From contig NC_084599.1 of assembly GCF_033807715.1 (NCBI RefSeq), positions 32,402,160-32,466,159 on the forward strand: DNA of 64,000 bases, in the 5' to 3' direction. The notes beneath the pieces were generated by a model, which saw only the letters and a list, made by a program, of their open reading frames with translations, did not search any database and had not been told where the DNA came from. The position numbers were made by a program, and so were the translations under genes. Of the stretch, positions 26,166 through 45,785 are shown piece after piece (position 1 is the first letter of the stretch; each line of letters begins with the position of its first letter). Source of the stretch: Cololabis saira. Taxonomy: Eukaryota; Chordata; Actinopteri; Beloniformes; Belonidae.

Positions 26166-27886
26166 TTAGGGGATCTGCTGGGTCCAGTTTTTTTTTTTTA
26201 AGGAGAGGTTCCACAAAAGTATGTTTAAAAGCGAGAGATTGATCAGCTTGGTGTAACTCCAGGGCCAATAACATAAAATACGTTTAAAAAGACTCCATCC
26301 AAGCATCCGATAGGCAAAAGGAAGGGTTCATTGTGGTTACCAGAGCTGAAAATCAACCAAAATTAAGTTATTGGAGTAAAAGAGGACCACTTATAGGGTA
26401 CAAGTGCCATGACAACAGAATTATAAGATGAAGGCATTGGAATTTGTCCTTAATGTCCAGAATTTTACCAATAAAACACTTTTAAAATTCACGGCTGTCA
26501 ACTTTGCAGATCACAGGTGTTATATTAAAAATATTCAACTTTTTATTAGTACTCTGTCATAATCATCCCTAAACATAAGCCTCCTGTCTGTTGTAACACA
26601 AGTGATCACAAATGAGAAAGGAAGAGAGATGTTATTAATCATAAAAAAGCTTTAGGCCAGGAAGGTAATACAATGACTCCATTCATCTTGCTTTCACCAT
26701 CTTTCTCCCTGTCCTTTTTTTTTAATAATTCAATTTCTTCCTCCATCTATCTCTGCCTCCCTTCAACCTCATCTTCTAATTCGTTATTATGTGTCCTCTG
26801 TAGATCCAGCTCTTCCTTTTGTTTCTCTCTGGGAATGTACGGGCACCGGTCTGCATGAAGGCTACACTGTGTTCAGTGAATTAAACCATATGAACTGTTG
26901 CTAGATGTGAATAAGCCTTCATCACATCATGTCAGCAGATTAATATTGATACATGGAAAGTCCCCCAACATTTTTCTTGGCTGTATAATAATCACAAGAA
27001 ATCTCCTCTTTTATATGAGCTCACAGCGGTGTTTTTCCAATGCTTTGTTTTGAGAACCAAAAGAAAAAGGTGAAGTGACGGTAGGTTTTATGGTGTTTAA
27101 ATGGAAGTTACCCAGAATAGAAGTACTTGTGTAAACTCCAATGATATAAGTATTTCTGCTTTGTTATTCATCACCACTGGGGCATAGATGATTGATTGGT
27201 ACAACTGTAGATTCCCAGTGGCAATTAGCTGGTGCATTGGACCAGACCTCAGCGTTAGTGATTCATGCAAGTGTCTGCCACTTCTGTTCAGACTGATTAA
27301 AAAAGCAGTTGATGACACAGATTAAAAGGAGATTTGAAGGCGTAACCTTGTATTAATAGTTTTATGGACAATTTCCCTCCAATGTATTTAATAATTAGAT
27401 ACATCAACCTGTCAACTCCAAAGTTTAAATACAACCTCAATGTCCACAACCTTAGATCAATCATTAGAAACAATTACTATTGGTGGAGTGTAAAAGTTCA
27501 TGAGAGATCAAAGCAGTTTTGAGTGAGAACAGAATATGCAGTTGCAGCAAAAAAAGGCTTCTCACAGTTATTTTGTCATACATATTTGAAGCGTCCTCGT
27601 TTTGTGGCTATTGAAAGTAGTTTGCAAGAAATAAGTAGCCGACTTGTCTAGAAGGAGATGTCTGCAGAAGACGTCTGTTCAGTACTTTTTATACACTCAT
27701 TTTAAGTTTGTAAATGTGGACTTCCTTTGGTTTCTCTGTAGAAATCCTTCCCAGCATATTATTATAGTGGAATGACATTTGTGAGTCTTGTCAAAGGCTT
27801 AAAAAAGCAATTTATTTTGACCTAGGTCAATTACCCTGAAGGGCTAACATTGATTGCCATTTTGCTGCAATCACTCTTTTTCTCAC

Positions 27887-28444
27887 TCAAAATTGTTTTC
27901 GATTCACAATGTGAATACATACAATCACAGTGAAACAAGCAATCAATAGGATATATAAAGAACACACAACACGTAAAAAATATATGATATAAAAGTTGGT
28001 CCGAAAGAGTTGAACATGTGCAATGATTACAGATGAATGCTGGGAGTGTATTTTTGAGGGAGGAGAATGGGATAAATGTGTGAAGTTTAAGTGTTTGCTG
28101 CAGATGATTCCAATCACCAGCAGCAGTGAACTGAAATGAATTCTGGCAAAAGGAGGTGCCGGCTTTTGGAAAGACCAGGTTAATGTAACGGTTTGAACCG
28201 GTTTGAAAACTAGTGAGCCAGGATATGAAGGGGTGCTTCCAGTGATGGTTTTGTAGATGAAGTGATACCAGTGGATCAGTCTACGGGAGTGAAGTGAAGG
28301 CCAGTTGACAGGTGAGTCCAGGTTACAGTGATGGGTGTTAAAAGGAGCACCTGTAACAAAGCGGACGGTGGTGTGGGAGATGACGTCAAGTTTAATGAGA
28401 AGGGTTTTGGAGGCAGACCTATATACTATATCACCTATATCCAT
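27887..28444 (-). pseudogene. LINE ORF2 C-terminal fragment
   Basis: An open frame of 185 codons on the minus strand. Its first part reads KLDVISHTTVRFVTGAP then HHCNLDSPVNWPSLHSRR, then HWYHFIYKTITGSTPSY. This is the well-known region after the polymerase domain of fish L2-like LINEs (RFVTGAP...CDLY...WPSLHTRR...HW..FIYK). The tail is hydrophobic and unrelated, so the 3' part is eroded. It may be a downstream part of the same insertion as 28660-30290. Confidence 0.75.
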
Positions 28445-28659
28445 CTATATCTGTATCTATAGTGTTCCTTTAACTACATAAAAATATGTAAATAAATACT
28501 TGATATAAATATGGACTGAAGTAAAAGTTAAGTTATGTTGGGAAAATGCAAATAAAGAAAACTAGCTAACACTGCATATGATTTAACTTTTACCTTGACT
28601 TTTGTTTCATTACAGACATGATGAACTCGCAATAGTTTATGCTTTGTCTTTTTAATTTC

Positions 28660-30290
28660 TCTTTATTAATAGAGATCCAATTTAAGGTGCTTTATATAAT
28701 AAAAACATTAAAAGTAAAGAGGAAAATAGAAAAATCAAGAGCTACAGTGCATTGTAAAGAAAAGTTAGACTTAAGCATGAGTTGCAGTTTAGTTCTGAAA
28801 TGAACAGTTTAAATTCAGAACGGTTTAAATAATTCAGTCAAAGGCAGCTGTAAACAAATGACTTTTTAACCTTGATTTAAAGGAACTGAGGGTTTCAACA
28901 TTCCTGCAGTTTTTTGGATGTTAGTTCCAGATCTGTGGAGCATAAACGCTGAATACTGCTTCTCCATGTTTTGTTCTGATTCTGAGGAGCAGACCTGAAC
29001 CAGAAGACCTGAGAGATCTGAATGGTTAATATAGCAACAGCAAGTCTCTGTATTTTGGTCCTAAACCATGGTAACTTATTTTGTTGTTCGTTATTACCTC
29101 AGCTAGTGGAGGCATGTAGACGTTAAATAGGAGGGGTCCTAGAATAGAACCATGGGGAACTCCACATGTAATTTTTGTCGATTCTGATGTAAAGTTACCT
29201 ATTGACACAAAGTTTTCTCTGTCTTTTAAGTAAGACTCAAACCAGTCAAGTTTTGTGCCAGAAAGTCTGACCCAATTCTCCAATTGCTCTAGTAATATAC
29301 CATGATGACGGTGTCAAATGTTGCGCTGAGGTCTAATAATACCAGCACTGTGGTTCTTCCACAGTCTGTATTTATGTGGATGTTATTAAACAGCTTGACA
29401 AAGGCAATCTCATTGCTGTGGTGAGCACAAAAATCGGACTGGAAGACGTCAAGGCAGTTGGAGGTCAGAGTTAAGAAGATATTTAACTAATGAAACAGCT
29501 TTTTTAATAACCTTAGTGATGAATGGAAGATTTGAGAGGGGTCTGTAATTTTGCATTAGCAACTTGTCCAACAGTGGCTTGTTGTATTCAAGGTCTGGGG
29601 CAAAACACCTGACCAAAGGGATGAGTTTAGTATTTGAATCAGATCAGATACGGGTAAAACTTTCTTCAAAAAAGCTGTGGGTAAAATATCGAGACAATAG
29701 GATGATGAGTTTAGCTGATCCATAATATCGTCCAGGTTTTTGTGCTTGATTGGGTAAAATTGTGTCATTTTGTCCAAATTGATTTTAAATTTGACACGGC
29801 ACTGTTCCTGGAATTGATATTGATGCACTGACTGCTTTTCTGACTTTCTGGATGTTCAGAGTAAAGAAGTGGGTAAATTTATTGCACACCTTTTTCAGAG
29901 TTCAGATGCTACTTACACTGGAGGATTCGTTAACCTGTCCACAGTAGCAAACAAGGCACGACTGTTATTGATGTTTTTGTTGACGATTTCAGAAAAGAAG
30001 AATTTATTTTCATTCCTCAGTTGTAAATTAGATCTGTGAAGTCACTCTTTACCTATATCATAGTGGACCTCAATGGGAGCAATGGAATCAATTATATCTG
30101 AAATTTCGGAGTGGAGGTTATCTAGTAGTTCATTTACTTCATTACAGAACAGAATGGAGAATTCAATGTCCAGATTTAGGTTTCTCTTTGGATCTGCCAA
30201 TCCATTTATGTGCATATTAAGCCAAGACTATGTATCATACTCCAAAACAAAAGATATTGAAAGTTGATCTGCATGGTCCATCACAAAAAC
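28660..30290 (-). pseudogene. Broken LINE (reverse transcriptase region)
   Basis: Two separated minus-strand frames carry reverse-transcriptase pieces in the right order. 29828-29556 has SSSYCLDILPTAFLKKVLP and LWSGVLPQTL, the fingers region. 29283-29026 has KLDWFESYLKDRENFVSIG and CGVPHGSILGPLLFNVYMPP, the conserved GVPxGSxLGPLLF motif. Frameshifts separate them. Flanking text (CCAGATCTGTGGAGCATAAA at about 28929; AGCAAACAAGGCACGACTG at about 29946) is common teleost LINE-associated sequence. The element is dead and antisense to ddah1. Confidence 0.8.
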
Positions 30291-30541
30291 ACATATTCAC
30301 GTGTCACGCCACGGTCGAAAACTGTCTGCCTTCCCCTTATTTCCTAAACCTGGCTTCCATCACTGCCAGGTATAAATCAGCTACCATGGGAACTGCATGA
30401 GATTGACAGGTGATAGGCACAACCTTAGCAACCATTTTAGTTTGACATGATGTCATAGCAAGGCTAGAAGGTTCACTAGAAAAAATAAAATAAAATAAAA
30501 CATGTATTTGGCTCCAACAGTTGTGATTGTCAAGGAACAAG

Positions 30542-31154
30542 TAGGGCTGGGCGATATGGACCAAAAGTCATATCTCGATATTTTCTAGCTAAATGGCGAT
30601 ACTCGATATATATCTCGATATTTTTTCTGTGCCATAATTGGGGTTTCCCCCAAAGCATTATAGCATAGCATCTCTGTTAGCTTAATTTTTTTCTGAGGCA
30701 AACCCTTAAAAAAACAGTCAGTTTTAATACAAAGCCTCGTGCCAAATGTCACACAGGTACATTTATTAACAGAGCTCTGCACAATATCAAAATGTATAAA
30801 ACAAATGAAATAAAAATAAACTGCCTGCGTATATAGAATAAAAATGCTTCTTGAATAAAATAAAACAAATATCCCTTTCCTGCATAACAATTAAATTAAA
30901 ATACACTGTGCAATTAATACAATGTAGACAGTAACAGGCAGACCTTTCCACTGAGGTTGACAGTTGTGCAAATAACAAAACATTTGTGCAAATCTCAAAT
31001 AAAACATTCAAGTCAATTTGTCACAAAATAAGCTACCCGGTATATCAAAATCATAAAAAAAAAAAAAATCGATATAAACGATATTGTCTCGTACCATATC
31101 GTGTTTGAAAATATATCGATATATATTAAAATCTCGATATATCGCCCAGCCCTA
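30542..31154. mobile_element. Non-autonomous hAT-like element (copy B)
   Basis: Same terminal repeats (TAGGGCTGGGC / GCCCAGCCCTA), orientation and internal sequence as the element at 8421-9035, with only scattered substitutions and small indels by eye. It is flanked by the perfect 8-bp duplication GGAACAAG at 30534-30541 and 31155-31162. It contains a poly-A stretch and ATCGATAT-rich ends. No coding capacity. Confidence 0.95.
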
Positions 31155-33009
31155 GGAACAAGTGTTAATGTTTGTATTATGTTTCTAATCTTGTTATCTT
31201 TTCTTTTTCTGTGACCTACTAGCACAGTGATTTTACGGCATTCTCCCATAGGAGGCCCAAGCTTTTTGTGGAAAGAGTCACTGCTGGTAATCTTACTGCC
31301 TGGACCCAGAACATATTAGATTGTTTCTGAAATGCTCCATATTGTAGAAAATACAGAGGTCTGTCTGCAGTATGGAGACGACGAAGGTCTCAAAGGGCTC
31401 AGCCTGCACCTTTTTAAGTCCTTTTTGATGGCATTGTTTTCTCCTTCGTATCAGTTTCACCACGCTTTCCTCTGTGACAAATTTCCCTTTGCTGTGGTTT
31501 GATCATCATGAGCACAGCCAAGTTCACCGCCCTCCACTTTGACATCCAAAGAAAATTTTCCCAAAAAATACCCCAAGCATTGCTGAAACAACAGATTTGT
31601 TTCAGGGTGGGTTTAAGGCACGCAGCCTGGAAAAGGGATCACAGTGTAATGCTCCAAAACAGACAGATTCTATCTACTGAATCGTATTTGATGTAAATTG
31701 AAGACATCTCTATCCGCAAACACATGTGTAAGTTTTGGCTTGAGTCTGAGCAGCTTTGACAAAGGCGCGAAGCTTGCTGACATGCATATTCAGAAGTGGG
31801 TCATAGTGTCAGGAGTTCAGCACATTATGGAGACCTAAAATGCCTCATTCTTCAGCTTCCATCTTCCCATCTGGGTCTGATTTGAGTCCCTCATTATGGA
31901 TTCCTCTGTGTTTTCTGTTATCTTTCTGTTCTGTTATCTTATAAAACAGGATTTAATGATGCATCTCTAGCAAATGACACCAGGAAAAAACACTTGAGCG
32001 TTAATTATTGTTTTTTCCGTTTTTTATCAGATTGATTCATCCTGTCACTGTTGGTTTTTCCTTTCATTATCAAATTAGGGATCATTTTGTTGCTGGGATG
32101 TTTAGTGCTCAACAACTGCATACAGATGTAGAGGCCCTTTTCTTTATGGTTTTCACAGAGGTTAGAATAACGTTTGGTACTGATTGAATCAGTCGGTCTG
32201 AGAACCAGTGCAGAGGTTAAACGACTGCTTTTTTTCTTATAACTGAGAAGTGTTTTTTCATAATTTCTGCCAATAAGATACAAACACGAATACCTGAGTG
32301 AAGAAGCAGACCCTGCTTTCTTTCTGTGTTCGTTGAAAAAGTCTTTTCAGGTCACAAATTGCTTTTATATCAGCTTGCCAGATGAAAAGCAACTGCTTCA
32401 TCCTTCTTGCCTTTATCTTGATAAGGACAGAAGACTGGCTTTTTCTTCAGATTTCACACAGAAACTTCCTGTTTATTGAGAGGGAGTGAAGAACATTCAG
32501 ATACCAGATTGCATTTTACCCAGTCATCATTCCTGACCCTCTAAACAAGTGCCAAGACAAGAGTTAAGGAAAAATGAGGACGGGGTAATTTGGTTCCGTT
32601 GCATGATAAAACTGCTAATTGCTATTCTGTTATTCATTCATAACAACAAAGAGAATGATAATGCTTTAATTGAGCTAACACCGCTCTTCAGTCCTGATGC
32701 CTCATTAGTATTAATGGAAATTTAAATGGAAAATGTCACAATGATTGTGTTTGGCAGAAAATATGCATAGTAGCTGATAAATATTATGAAGCTAAATGTT
32801 TTTTTGTTTTTTTTTAATCCTTCAGAGTATATTATGAGAGACTTACAAGTCTCATTCTAGTGTGATTTGAATTACTGTTCACTTCAAGGTTTGTAAATCT
32901 CACTATGACCCCACTCTGGTTCAGTCAGTCATTGTCCAAAGTGTTAGTCTTTGTATAAAATGCTCAACTTTAAAATGGTAATGGGCACTAGTCAAAACTG
33001 GTCTACAAT

Positions 33010-33499
33010 AAAAACTAAAGTCCCATCCCTCCATGCCTGCAGAGGCGGCAGCCAAGGCAGAGAATCCCAGACCTCCCTCTCCACAGCAACCTCCTTCAGC
33101 TCTTCTGTGAGGACACCAAGGCGTTCCTAGGATAGCTGAGAAATATAATCTCTCCACCATATCCCGGGTCTGCCTCGAGGCTTTGTCCCCGGCAGGAAGG
33201 CATTGGGGATGTATCCTAACCAGATCCCTGAAACCACCTCTATTGGCTCCTCTCAATGTGGAGAAACAGGAGCTCTATTCCGAGTGTCTCGTGGATGACT
33301 GAACTTTCCCTTCCCAGCAGAGTCCAGAAACCTTTCAGAGGAATCTCATTTTCTGCAGTTTGTATGTCTGATCTCATTCTGGTCACTAAACCACAACTCT
33401 TGACCGTAGGTGAGGGTAGGAACATGGATTGATCTGTAGTCTCCCCTTGTGGCTCAACTATCTCTTCAACAGACCAAACCTCTACAGATGCCACACTGA
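33010..33499 (-). pseudogene. LINE 3' ORF fragment (endonuclease/RT tail)
   Basis: The minus strand reads, across frame changes, SCGLVTRMRSDIQTAENEIP, then IELLFLHIERSQ, then FRDLVRIHPQCLPAG and DMVERLYFSAILG. This resembles the C-terminal region of a widespread fish LINE as I recall it (ELWV.TER.RSRIQAAEM.F, LLLRVERSQLRWFGHL.RMPPGRLP, RTRWRDYI..LAWE.LG). Frameshifts and stops make it a fossil. It abuts the DNA element that begins at 33500. Confidence 0.7.
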
Positions 33500-34177
33500 G
33501 GCCCCGTTTACACGGAGCAAAAACTGAGGCGTTTTCATGCGTTTTGGCCGTTTGTTTACACGAAAACGGAGCTCAAAGTCACCAAAAACGATCATTTCTG
33601 AAAACTCCGGCCAAAGTGGAGATTTTCAAAAACTCAAAAACGGAGATTTAGGCTTCAGAACGTCACATTATGCAACAGAAACGTCACCAGCGTCATGTGT
33701 GCGACCTGTGTTTACAATTAGTTTGGCCACCGTCAATATTTTCTTGTACTTTACCTGTTTTATATTCTAAAGTCACACTTAAAAGTAAGAGTCTGTCACT
33801 CCAAACGAAAGACTCTCGTTCCGTCTTGGAAGTAAAGCCTGAATTATGGTCCCCCGTTAAATCGATGCAGAGCCTACGGCGTAGGGTACGCGGCGATGCG
33901 CGCCGTACGGTGTGCGTCGCCGCGTACCCTACGCCGTAGGCGCTGCGTTGGTGTAACGCGGAACCATAAATCAGCCTTAACTGGAAGTTACACGTGTCAT
34001 TTGTTGATGTTTTTTCCAGGATTCTGATTGGCTGGCATGACGTTAACAGCGTATTTATGCGGATTCGTGTAAACGAAGAGATTTTGAAAACGATCTCGTG
34101 TAAACAATGGAATTTTTCAAAACGTAGAGGGGGAAATATCCGTTTTTGTAAATACCCGGCTGTGTGTAAACGGGGCC
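33500..34177. mobile_element. DNA element with GGCCCCGTTTACAC ends
   Basis: Terminal inverted repeats GGCCCCGTTTACAC and GTGTAAACGGGGCC, with further internal repeats of TCGTGTAAAC and AAAACG motifs on both sides. It is flanked by TGA at 33497-33499 and 34178-34180, a 3-bp duplication. Non-autonomous. A second element (33836-33977) is inserted within it, so it is the older of the two. Confidence 0.8.
33836..33977. mobile_element. 142-bp palindromic Harbinger-like MITE
   Basis: The two halves are nearly perfect inverted copies: AGCCTGAATTATGG at the left end against AGGCTGATTTATGG read inward from the right. The GC-rich core contains GAGCCTACGGCGTAGG, GTACGCGGCGA and their inverses. TAA flanks both sides (33833-33835 and 33978-33980). 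Transcripts would fold into a long hairpin. It is CpG-dense compared with the surrounding AT-rich intron. Confidence 0.85.
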
Positions 34178-34189
34178 TGAATCGCCACT

Positions 34190-34600
34190 GTATTGTAATG
34201 GAGGGGTTTGCATCCTCAAAAAACCCCAGGAGAAATGTTGTCTGGGGCAATTGACCCTGGTAGGATCAAGGCAAATTGGTCTTGGGGGGCACAGGTCAGA
34301 CCAATTGGGATTTCATTGACATATGGATAATGAGAGATGGAGCGTTCAATGTCTCTCACCCTGGCAATGTACACCAAGCATCCTCGCTAGAGTCGGGCCT
34401 TGGGGAGGGGCTTGTTGGCCAACACCTGGTGGCCGGGCATTTACCCATGTGGTCCAGTTGGGCTCAGCCAGATTGAGCTCCATGGGTTCGCCCTCCTCTG
34501 CCAATGTGCCAATGAGCAATCTGTTTTTGGTAGCAGCTGAAGGAGTGGGCCTTGGTGTGCTGACCCTCAGCTGCTGAAACTGGGACATGTAACACCCCAA
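34190..34600 (+). repeat. Dispersed teleost repeat, LINE-associated
   Basis: The text around GAGTCGGGCCTTGGGGAGGG, then TTGTTGGCCAACACCTGGTG and GCCGGGCATTTACCCATG, is an eroded copy of sequence I know as a high-copy fish repeat. Open frames on both strands are by-products; none has recognisable domains. Confidence 0.55.
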
Positions 34601-34693
34601 AAATCAAGTCAGAGATGGAATCATGCTTTTGTTTTCCCACAGGTTATGCCGTACCTCTTCAAATATAGACATAAGGCCTTAAGTTGTTAAAAA

Positions 34694-34695
<2 letters not shown>

Positions 34696-34787
<92 letters not shown>

Positions 34788-34788
34788 T
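34696..34788. repeat. (TA)n microsatellite
   Basis: Nearly pure TA dinucleotide array with one TACA interruption near the end. Self-complementary and capable of cruciform extrusion. Confidence 0.97.
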
Positions 34789-35089
34789 AGCTTTCACCCA
34801 AATTTCTAGGTTGTTTTGATGTTTTTCCCTTCACTTTTTTAGAGATTAAAACTTTTTTTTTTAAGGCCAGGAGAAAAAAAAAATTGAATTTCTCAAAACA
34901 TTGTGTATGGACGAGTATTAGGGCTAGCCAGGAGAAAAATAAAAATAATATTTTAAAGGAGGAAGATTTTTTTTTCATTATGCACTTCGAGAAAAAAGTC
35001 GAAATGTTTGAAAAATGTGAAATGTGTGATGGAGTTTTTGTACTTTTCTTTTTTCTTCTTTTTTTCTTTTTTCTTTTTTTTCTTCTTTT

Positions 35090-35160
35090 CTTTCTTTCTC
35101 GAAATTTTGACTTTTTTCTCGACATTTCGACTTTTTTCTCGACATTTTGACTTGTTTTTC
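35090..35160. repeat. Short tandem repeat (TTTTTTCTCGACATTTCGAC type)
   Basis: Roughly three imperfect units of about 20 bp reading TCGA(A/C)ATTT(T/C)GACTTTTTTC. The unit also appears inverted upstream (GAGAAAAAAGTCGAAATG at about 34990), so the two flank a poly-pyrimidine stretch and could pair. Confidence 0.65.
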
Positions 35161-35777
35161 TTTTTTCAGTATTTGAGATTGAAGCTAATGAATATGAATA
35201 TATTATACTATGTTTGAGGAAAAAAAAGGTTCAACAACGTAAATGAAATCGACTAGTAGCCATATTTAGGTGTTAATACAACTATTATCAGTGTCTGTGC
35301 TTTTATGCAGCTTGTTTTATTGTAATGCCACTAATGAGAACATTTAGTGAATAGACATCCCGAAGCCAAAGAAAGGGTCTCAAATAAATCTTCTACAAGT
35401 TGGTATGTAATTTCCTCATAAACCTTAAGTGACATCACCTTTCAGACTCCCCTGCTGTTTCTGCTGCTGAGCCCCAACACTTTAATTTAAATGCCTCTCA
35501 TCTTGCAAAGATCATTCCAGTGCTGTTTAGTCCTGAATAAGAAAAATCTATAGAAGAGAGGAAGATTTGCTCTGACTTGTCACACCGTTTAGCTCGATCA
35601 CCATCTTACATGAGATGTTACATTATTAATCCCCATTTGACCTGAACTACATTTATATAATTAAAGCTGTCAGAAAACAGTGTGTCAGCAGGTGGATAGC
35701 AACACTTTTAGAAAGTAAGGAATGTCACTGCTCAGTAATTTGACCCCCAGGGGTGAAGGCTTTTGCTCCCTGTGTAA

Positions 35778-42681
<6,904 letters not shown>

Positions 42682-42882
42682 TAAAACAGCTAACCACGGT
42701 TAAGGCTTTTTTCTTTTCTCGACAAAGGAACCTGTGGATTGATGGGAAGTGACCTGCCATGTGGTTCACACAAGACGAGGAACACTGACATCTTTACTCA
42801 GCGTCAAGCAGATTTTAAAGCAAACACTGATTCCCAAAAAAATGTTGACCTTGGATTTGAGATGTTCAGCAGTCCTGGGTCT

Positions 42883-42978
42883 TGAATGAATGAATGAATG
42901 AATGAATGAATGAATGAATGAATGAATGAATGAATGAATGAATGAATGAATGAATGAATGAATGAATGAATGAATGAA
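42883..42978. repeat. (TGAA)n microsatellite, LINE tail
   Basis: About 24 perfect TGAA units. On the minus strand this is (TTCA)n immediately following the 3' end of the LINE fragment at 42979-43510, where LINEs of this type carry a tandem tail. It is therefore read as the expanded tail of that insertion. Confidence 0.9.
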
Positions 42979-43510
42979 AATATATTTATTTCGGCCAGGT
43001 CATTCAGAATTTAGACACCAACAGAAAGCATTAGTTCACATAATAAAGAGACCTAACCGAAAAGGAATAGGCTGAAGCTATTGCTTATTTACGCCTACCC
43101 TTCTCACATGATCAACTTATTCAGATCGCAACATACAAAACATCATATAAAAAAATCATATTGTTTACACAATCCCAAACATAATTCCGTAATAGTATCA
43201 TCTACTGGATCCCTCATATTTTTCAAACACATTAAACTTAAACAAACGTTTGAATGCATGAATCGACTGGCACATCTTACATTTTTCATCAAGTGCATTC
43301 CATATATTTACACCCCTTACAGTAATACATTGATCTTTAATTTTAGTCCTAGACTTTGGTTTTTCAATCATATGTTTCCCTCGAAGCTCATATCCACTTA
43401 CCCTTATTTTAAACATGCTTACAATTTTACTAGGTAACAATCTGTTGAACATTTTGTACATTGTCAATGCTATTTTGTATTCCACTAAATCCATGAATTT
43501 AAATGCCCTT
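42979..43510 (-). pseudogene. 5'-truncated LINE, C-terminal ORF fragment
   Basis: The minus-strand frame at 43494-43198 reads YKIALTMYKMFNRLLPSKIV, then GYELRGKHMIEKPKSRTKIK and CITVRGVNIWNALDEKCK. The pattern (short helical segment, LRG, Arg/Lys-rich stretch, GxxxWNxL, then CxSxxxFK) is the C-terminal end of a non-LTR retrotransposon polyprotein. It ends in AT-rich sequence plus the TTCA tail. The 5' truncation and missing polymerase domain are usual for LINE insertions. The clade was not determined. Confidence 0.75.
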
Positions 43511-43528
43511 AATTTAATAAATAACTAA

Positions 43529-43529
<1 letters not shown>

Positions 43530-43599
<70 letters not shown>
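43530..43599. repeat. (ATT)n microsatellite
   Basis: About 23 perfect ATT units, the origin of a poly-Asn frame on the minus strand. It lies at the 5' edge of the truncated LINE. Confidence 0.97.
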
Positions 43600-43600
<1 letters not shown>

Positions 43601-45785
43601 TGCCAAATGTTTTGAAAGGTCTGGACAGGAAGCAGGCCAGTTCAGCAGCTGGACTTTTCTACTACAAACCCAATCTTCTTGTAATGTATGCAGTATATGG
43701 TTTAGCATTGTTTTGCTGAACAACGCAATGTCCAGACTCTAGACTGATAAAGGCATCTTGGCAGGAAAATATCTTGTCCCAACATCTTTCTATACCTTTT
43801 GACATTTATGTGTCCTTTCCAAATGTAAAACCTGCTTATTACATAGGCACTAATGCACCGCCATACCATTAGAGATGTAGGCTTTTCCAGTGAGTGGGAT
43901 GGTCTCTCATTTTAGTCAGGAGAACTAAAATTCATGGTTTGTCCACAATGCCATTTTTTCCACTTTTGCCATTGTCCATTTGAAATTAGCTTTTAGCCCA
44001 GAGAAAACAGGAACCTTTCTGGATTACCTTCACATGAAAAAGCTTTAACCTACAGTATAGCTACTTGTGGATGGCATGAGATTTGTAGGTGTTCCTGGGC
44101 CCACATGTGTTAGATTTCCATACCAGAATCACGTCCGTCTTTGATAAACTGCTTACTGAAGGCCTGAACACCATCCAATAATGATTTTCAACTTCATCTC
44201 AAACAGATTTTTCCAGGCTCACTGAATTATATAATTGAAGATTCTGATTTTAAAATTATTCTGAAATTTAAAGATGAAAGATTGATGAACATCCAAGAAA
44301 CTCACTCTTATTGGTGCAAAAAAAATAAAATCAGTATATTTATAATTTGCAAAATTACAATTAATCTACTGTAAAACTCAAGCAGCCTAAAAACTAATGT
44401 TGTATTCTCCAACATTACACATTAGCTTATTTGCTTCTCCAGTGTCACTTAAACATTTCATACATTTACTTCTAAATGTGCCTTTTATCCTTGACTCACA
44501 TTTTCCACGTCAGTTTGACGTGACTGATATGTGCTGGGTCGTCTGTGAGGGTTTGGACGGATGAAGCATTAGCCGTGTCATTTTGATGCTTTGGGTTCAC
44601 TCAGCATTTCAACAAGTCAAAAGGATTCTCACAGGACTTAACCTGGCAACATGCAGTCTGCTCAGACGGTGCTCAGACCTCAAAATGTACTCTGTGGTTA
44701 AAACCCCAGACCCGGCTTGCTATTTTTAGAATGAAGAATTTACTAAATTATGCGTCTTTGGACATAAATCCACAGAGAACTCTCAGCTCTTTTGCAGGAA
44801 GATGAACTGAGGGAATTTAGCTTGCTTATGATAAAGATCTGTTTACGCATATCTTGCTTCCTGCTTTCTGTGCTCCTTTTTAACTGAACATTTTGAATAG
44901 TTTTTTTGATAAATTTGTGTTTATTCTGTAAATCATTTTATGCAGCTCAAATGCAACAGGAACTTAGTATCAAACTGAAGTCCCATTAAAGAAATTGTTA
45001 CATGAAAAAAAAAAAAAAAGTGGAAAAAATATTATTGGGGCAAAACGCGCAGTAAAACAGCAGGGATCATTTTGTCAGAAGCGGCTGACATGTCTCACCC
45101 AGAGGGTCTGGAGTTGGTACATAATCCCCAGAGGAAATTGATGCTTGTTCCTCTCATGAGATGTAGGGTTTTGTCAGCTCTCTGCAAGACATCTGCTGCT
45201 TTCTGACTCTAAACACTGCCTAACCTCCGGCCTATTTTTAGTAGCTCGTGAAGTTACATAAGAGTTCTGTACAAACAAAGGCAGGGGGTCATGAAAGAGG
45301 ATTGGCGGGGGGGAAGTGAGGTGGATACGAAGCATCTTTAATGGTTAGCACCAGCGACAGCTTTGAAAAGCTCAGCTTTGAGAGACAGAAGAAAAAAAAA
45401 AAGGTGCAGTGAAATATGGCAGTGCCCACTGTGTGGGACTGTGTCAACCTGACCCAACATATAAATCTCAGCCAGAATAACGTGAACTTGGCTGGAAGTT
45501 ATTGCTAAAAAGACACTCTGGACTCAGAGGTGCTTAAAGAGCAGATGATTTATAGATGTGTTGCAATTTAGATGAAAGCTCAACCTTTCCTGTGCTACTT
45601 CTCTGATTGCATGGCCCACACTGTACTCTCACCATCAGTTAATTATTCCCACAATATATCATGATTATTTTCTTCTTCTGAAATCTGGTACCTTATGATT
45701 GTTCGTTCTCCTTCTTATGATGATGACCATCCAACTTGTCATCCAGTGTGACTGCAAGCTACTGTCTAATGGTGGATATGTATGT

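Noticed and set aside
34787..35217. Lys/Arg-rich and Phe-rich frames
   Set aside because: Derived from poly-pyrimidine and TTTTTTCTCGAC simple repeats.
43514..43723. Frame with poly-Asn
   Set aside because: Translation of the ATT microsatellite.
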